Of a stretch of DNA of 38,316 nucleotides, positions 34,948 through 38,316 are shown in pieces (position 1 is the stretch's first letter; every line of letters starts with the position of its first letter). This stretch comes from Fidelibacterota bacterium (GTDB lineage Bacteria > Marinisomatota > Marinisomatia > SCGC-AAA003-L08 > TMED6), in the NCBI GenBank assembly GCA_014239355.1, contig JAAZYZ010000099.1, forward strand, positions 1-38,316, in the 5' to 3' direction. Under the pieces are notes generated by a model. It saw only the letters and a list, made by a program, of their open reading frames with translations, was not told the origin of the DNA and searched no databases. The position numbers and the translations under genes are program-made.

Positions 34948-36022
34948 AGCAATTATAAATAAGAAGAATTTAGAAGATAATATTTCCTATATTAAAAAAT
35001 ATGTTGGTGATAATGTTAAGATAATGCCAGTTGTTAAAGCTAATGCATATGGTCATGGTGTTATAGAAATTTGTAAAGTTCTTAAAAAAAATGATATTAA
35101 TGGTTGTTGTGTTGCCTTAATAGAAGAAGTAATTAATATTAGAAAGACAAATTCTGATATTCAAATTTTACATTTAGGTTCAATAGAAAATAAATTTAAC
35201 TCTATAATATTAGATAAAAAATTAATTTTAACTATTAATAGCATTGAAGATATAAAGTTTCTAGACAAAATGGGCAATAAATATAATCATATATTTAATG
35301 TGCATATTAAAGTAGATACTGGAATGACCAGACTAGGTATATCAATTGATCATAAAGAAATAATTAAAGAAACTCTTAAATGTAGTAAATTTGTAAAAGT
35401 TCAGGGTATATATACACAATTATCTAGTGCAGATGAAGACAATCAATCGTCTACTAATTTACAAAGAAAAAAGTTTATTAGAATTTCAGAATATTTTTGT
35501 TCTTTTTTTGAGACATTAAAATTTAAGCATTTAACACCAAGTGCAGGTATTTTAAAAAACAAAAAAAATCATTTTAACATGGTTAGACCTGGCCTTAGTT
35601 TGTATGGTATTAGCAATGTTAAAGAAAACCATCCATTAAAACCTGTTCTAACTTTACAAGCTCCAGTTTGTTTGATAAAAAATGTTAAAAAAGAATCAAA
35701 AATTGGATATAATAGAACATATACTAATAAAAATGATATGAAAGTAGCTATTATACAAGTTGGATATGCAGATGCAGTTCCATTAGAATTTAGTAATAAT
35801 GGATATGTTGAATTTAATGGAAAAAAGTTAAATATTTTAGGTAAAGTATCAATGGATTTAATATGTGTTGGCATAGATGGTGTTAATATTAAAAAAGGAG
35901 ATAAAGTAACTGTTTTTGGTGGAGAATTAACTAGACTCGAAATAGTACTTAAAAATAGGATAAGCAGTCCCTATAGTATATTAACTGGTATAACATCAAG
36001 AGTTAAGAGGATTTATAATTGA
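34934..36022 (+). CDS. alr: Alanine racemase
   Basis: Alr makes D-alanine for peptidoglycan with PLP. The 362-aa fold-type III enzyme has the PLP lysine K35 in VVKANAYGHG, KVDTGMTRLG, the MVRPGLSLYG block and the catalytic Tyr segment IGYNRTY, followed by the GYADAVP and GKVSMDL blocks. Length is typical. The TTG start is supported by a strong ribosome site. The stop overlaps the next gene by 4 bases (TTGA). Confidence 0.95.
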   Translation: MFRPEAIINKKNLEDNISYIKKYVGDNVKIMPVVKANAYGHGVIEICKVLKKNDINGCCVALIEEVINIRKTNSDIQILHLGSIENKFNSIILDKKLILTINSIEDIKFLDKMGNKYNHIFNVHIKVDTGMTRLGISIDHKEIIKETLKCSKFVKVQGIYTQLSSADEDNQSSTNLQRKKFIRISEYFCSFFETLKFKHLTPSAGILKNKKNHFNMVRPGLSLYGISNVKENHPLKPVLTLQAPVCLIKNVKKESKIGYNRTYTNKNDMKVAIIQVGYADAVPLEFSNNGYVEFNGKKLNILGKVSMDLICVGIDGVNIKKGDKVTVFGGELTRLEIVLKNRISSPYSILTGITSRVKRIYN

Positions 36023-38316
36023 TAAAAATAAAACACTTATTATATTTTTTTGTTATTTCAATACTTTTTTCTAATTCAAATTATGATATGATAAATAATA
36101 TGAATCTAAAAGATAAGATAGCACAGATGATAATGGTTCGAGTAAGAAGTGATTATTATTCATCTGATAATTATTCTAAAAAACAAGTTGATAGCTGGAT
36201 TAAAAAACACAAAGTAGGTGGCTTGATTACTTTTGATGGTAATGGTAATGTTCATGGAATGCATAATAATCATAAATATTTTCAAGAAATTTCTGAGGTT
36301 CCATTACTTATAGCATCAGATCTAGAAAGAGGTGCAGGACAGCAAATGAAAGGTGCAACATTATTTCCATCTAATATGGCTATAGCTGCAACTGATGATA
36401 GTTATAATGCTTATCTTCAAGGGGAAATCACTGCAAAAGAAGCAAAGGCTCTTGGTATACATATGATCTTTGCACCTGTTCTTGATGTTAACAATAATCC
36501 TAATAATCCTATTATTAATTTAAGAGCTTATAGTGATCAGTCTGATATTGTGTCAGATTTTGGTCTTCAATTTATTAAAGGTATCCAAGATCAAGGTTTA
36601 TATGCCTGTCCTAAACATTTTCCGGGGCATGGGAACACTTCGATTGATAGTCATTCATCATTACCTATAATTAAAAGTTCAATATCTGATTTAAATAATA
36701 TTGAGTTAAAGCCATTTAAAAATGCTGTAAAAAATAATGTAAAAATGATGATGATGGCTCACATTGCTATGCCTGCATTAGATCCATCAAAAAAGCCTGC
36801 AAGCCATTCATATAAAATAACTACAGATTTATTAATAAATGATTGGGATTTTAAAGGTTTAATTATTACTGATGGTATGGAAATGAGAGGAATTACAAAT
36901 CAAGCATGGTCAGGAGAAGCTGCGATTAGAGCTATTGAGGCTGGTTCCGATATTATTTTATTACCTATTGATGTTGAAAGAACTATAGAGTCTATTTATA
37001 ATGCAGTATTATCAGGTAGAATTGATGAAGAGAGAATTAACTTTTCAGTTAATAAAATTTTAGATTCAAAAAGAGAATTAAATTTATTTGATGATATATT
37101 TACTTTTGAAAGTATGTCTTCAATAGTTGGTAATCAAGACCATCTAATGGTAGCTGCTCAGATAGCATCTTCATCTATCACTCTTGTTAAAGATGATAAA
37201 AAACAAATTCCAATTAAACCTGAAAAAATAAATAAAATGGCTCATTTGATATTAACAACTGACGATAATGGGAATGAAGCTTTAAAAACAATCAAGTCAA
37301 ATATTAATTATACCCATGGAAATGTAACAAATATTTTTGTCAATTATGAATTATCTGATATTTTAATAGATGATTTAATTAAAAGGCTACAAAAATTTGA
37401 CCAAATTGTAGTTTCAACACTTGTTAAAATTAGAATGAATAAAGGTGAATCAACAGTTAATTCAACTCATTTAAAATTAATCAAAAAAATGTCTAATAAT
37501 AATTTATCTTTTATAGTAGTGAGTTATGGTAGCCCTTATTTGGATGATTATACCTTTATCGATACTTATATTTGTTCCTATGGGTATGGTTCTGTTTCTC
37601 AGATTGCGGTTGGGCATGCTATTTTTGGTAGAAAAAAAATAGAGGGAATTCTTCCAATTAATTTAAATTCAAAATATAAAAGAGGTTCTGGTTTAAAAGT
37701 GGATAGAGCTTCATCAATTTTTGATTATAATAATGATTTTGATTTTTCATCTTCATGGAAAATAATTGATGATGCTATTAATTCAAAATTATTTCCAGGA
37801 GCTCAAATATTAGTAATTAAAGATAGTAAAATTTTAGCTGAAAAATCATTTGGTTATCAAACATTTGAATCTAATAGTACGGAAATAGATGCTAATACTA
37901 TATACGATATAGCTTCTTTAACAAAAGTTGTTGCAACTAGTCCTATTATTATGAAACTCATAAAAAAAAAGTATCTACATGTAGATCATGAAATCTATCA
38001 ATTTTATCCTGATTTTCGAGGTGATTGGAAGGATAGAGTTACTATCAAACATTTGTTGACCCATTCTTCTGGTCTTAAACCTTATGAAGAGTATTTTAAG
38101 AATAAAAATATTAAAAATAGCGATGATATAATTAGAAATATTGTTTCAGAACAAAATTTATTATTTGAACCTGGTTCTGAATTTAAATATAGTGACCTTG
38201 GTATGATTTTGTTAATGGATATTGCAGAAAAAGTCACAGGTCGTACATTTTCTGAATTAGCACAAAGTTGGATATTTAATCCAATTAATATGCAAAATTC
38301 TTATTTTAATCCTCCA
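36019..38316 (+). CDS. nagZ: NagZ-type beta-N-acetylglucosaminidase fused to a beta-lactamase-fold serine hydrolase, 3'-truncated
   Basis: This 766-codon open frame runs off the window. A signal peptide (KIKHLLYFFVISILFS) is followed by a glycoside hydrolase family 3 domain: KHFPGHG (199-205), the DSHSSLP loop and nucleophile Asp285 in ITDGMEMRG. A GH3 C-terminal region (about 370-560) follows. From about residue 580 a class C beta-lactamase/PBP4-like domain begins, with S633-x-x-K636 (SLTK), HLLTHSSGL and Y724-S-D (YSN in many relatives). Such fusions are known in Bacteroidetes and suggest combined removal of GlcNAc and cleavage of a peptide or ester in the periplasm. The start is TTG overlapping the alr stop; the signal peptide requires it. 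Roughly 200-250 residues probably remain beyond the window. Confidence 0.88.
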   Translation, partial: MIKIKHLLYFFVISILFSNSNYDMINNMNLKDKIAQMIMVRVRSDYYSSDNYSKKQVDSWIKKHKVGGLITFDGNGNVHGMHNNHKYFQEISEVPLLIASDLERGAGQQMKGATLFPSNMAIAATDDSYNAYLQGEITAKEAKALGIHMIFAPVLDVNNNPNNPIINLRAYSDQSDIVSDFGLQFIKGIQDQGLYACPKHFPGHGNTSIDSHSSLPIIKSSISDLNNIELKPFKNAVKNNVKMMMMAHIAMPALDPSKKPASHSYKITTDLLINDWDFKGLIITDGMEMRGITNQAWSGEAAIRAIEAGSDIILLPIDVERTIESIYNAVLSGRIDEERINFSVNKILDSKRELNLFDDIFTFESMSSIVGNQDHLMVAAQIASSSITLVKDDKKQIPIKPEKINKMAHLILTTDDNGNEALKTIKSNINYTHGNVTNIFVNYELSDILIDDLIKRLQKFDQIVVSTLVKIRMNKGESTVNSTHLKLIKKMSNNNLSFIVVSYGSPYLDDYTFIDTYICSYGYGSVSQIAVGHAIFGRKKIEGILPINLNSKYKRGSGLKVDRASSIFDYNNDFDFSSSWKIIDDAINSKLFPGAQILVIKDSKILAEKSFGYQTFESNSTEIDANTIYDIASLTKVVATSPIIMKLIKKKYLHVDHEIYQFYPDFRGDWKDRVTIKHLLTHSSGLKPYEEYFKNKNIKNSDDIIRNIVSEQNLLFEPGSEFKYSDLGMILLMDIAEKVTGRTFSELAQSWIFNPINMQNSYFNPP

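Noticed and set aside
1..38316. Defence island, prophage, transposon, CRISPR array, tRNA or rRNA
   Set aside because: No integrase, transposase, nuclease-methylase set, repeat-spacer array or tRNA cloverleaf could be seen; the coding content is housekeeping and metabolic.

Overview
The window is about 38.3 kb of very AT-rich, tightly packed bacterial chromosome using the standard bacterial code (TAA, TAG and TGA all act as stops). No gene-free stretch exceeds about 145 bases. There are no tRNAs, rRNAs, CRISPR arrays, insertion sequences, integrases or phage genes that I can support. Several features suggest a streamlined Gram-negative member of the FCB group, plausibly a marine Marinimicrobia (SAR406)-type lineage: a receiver-less sigma-54 activator next to an LptE-like lipoprotein, a NagZ glycosidase fused to a beta-lactamase-fold serine hydrolase, a Bacteroidetes-style ammonia-dependent NadE, the low G+C and the compact spacing. 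That placement is inference.

Layout. Positions 1-4814 (+): the 3' part of purF, a UbiA-like membrane protein with eroded motifs, and a DinG-type exonuclease/helicase. Positions 4860-7846 (+): an MIO-family ammonia-lyase (hutH-like) and guaB. rpsT follows on the minus strand, convergent with guaB. Positions 8264-16386 (+): one long run of a Crp/Fnr-type regulator, meaB, tatC, a long-chain polyprenyl diphosphate synthase, pgsA, ftsY, rimO, methylmalonyl-CoA epimerase and uvrC. Positions 16427-22321 (-): a six-gene operon, in transcription order msrA, a hotdog thioesterase, a transketolase-like ThDP enzyme, a class I aminotransferase, a Rieske oxygenase and a small secreted protein. Positions 22454-38316 (+): a second long run of uvrB, purD, sigma-54 activator, lptE, asnS, nadE, polA, ABC ATPase, ABC permease, a BadF-type sugar kinase, alr and nagZ-bla, the last cut by the window end.

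Function. Most of the window is core housekeeping: purine synthesis (purF, purD, guaB), repair and replication (uvrB, uvrC, polA, dinG), envelope biogenesis (tatC, ftsY, lptE, pgsA, the polyprenyl synthase) and probable peptidoglycan recycling or synthesis (BadF kinase, alr, nagZ-bla). meaB and the epimerase share one run, implying a methylmalonyl-CoA/propionyl-CoA pathway whose mutase lies elsewhere. Many neighbours overlap by 1, 4, 8 or 14 bases, implying translational coupling, and several starts are TTG.

I found no defence system or mobile island. The most unusual content is: the minus-strand operon built around a transketolase-like enzyme with GEG in place of the ThDP GDG motif; an LptE with an inserted calcium-loop-like Asp-rich segment; an ABC ATPase with a degenerate signature, Walker B and H-loop; an ammonia-lyase with an Ala-Cys-Gly cofactor triad; and a UvrC lacking its C-terminal HhH domain with a compressed cysteine cluster.
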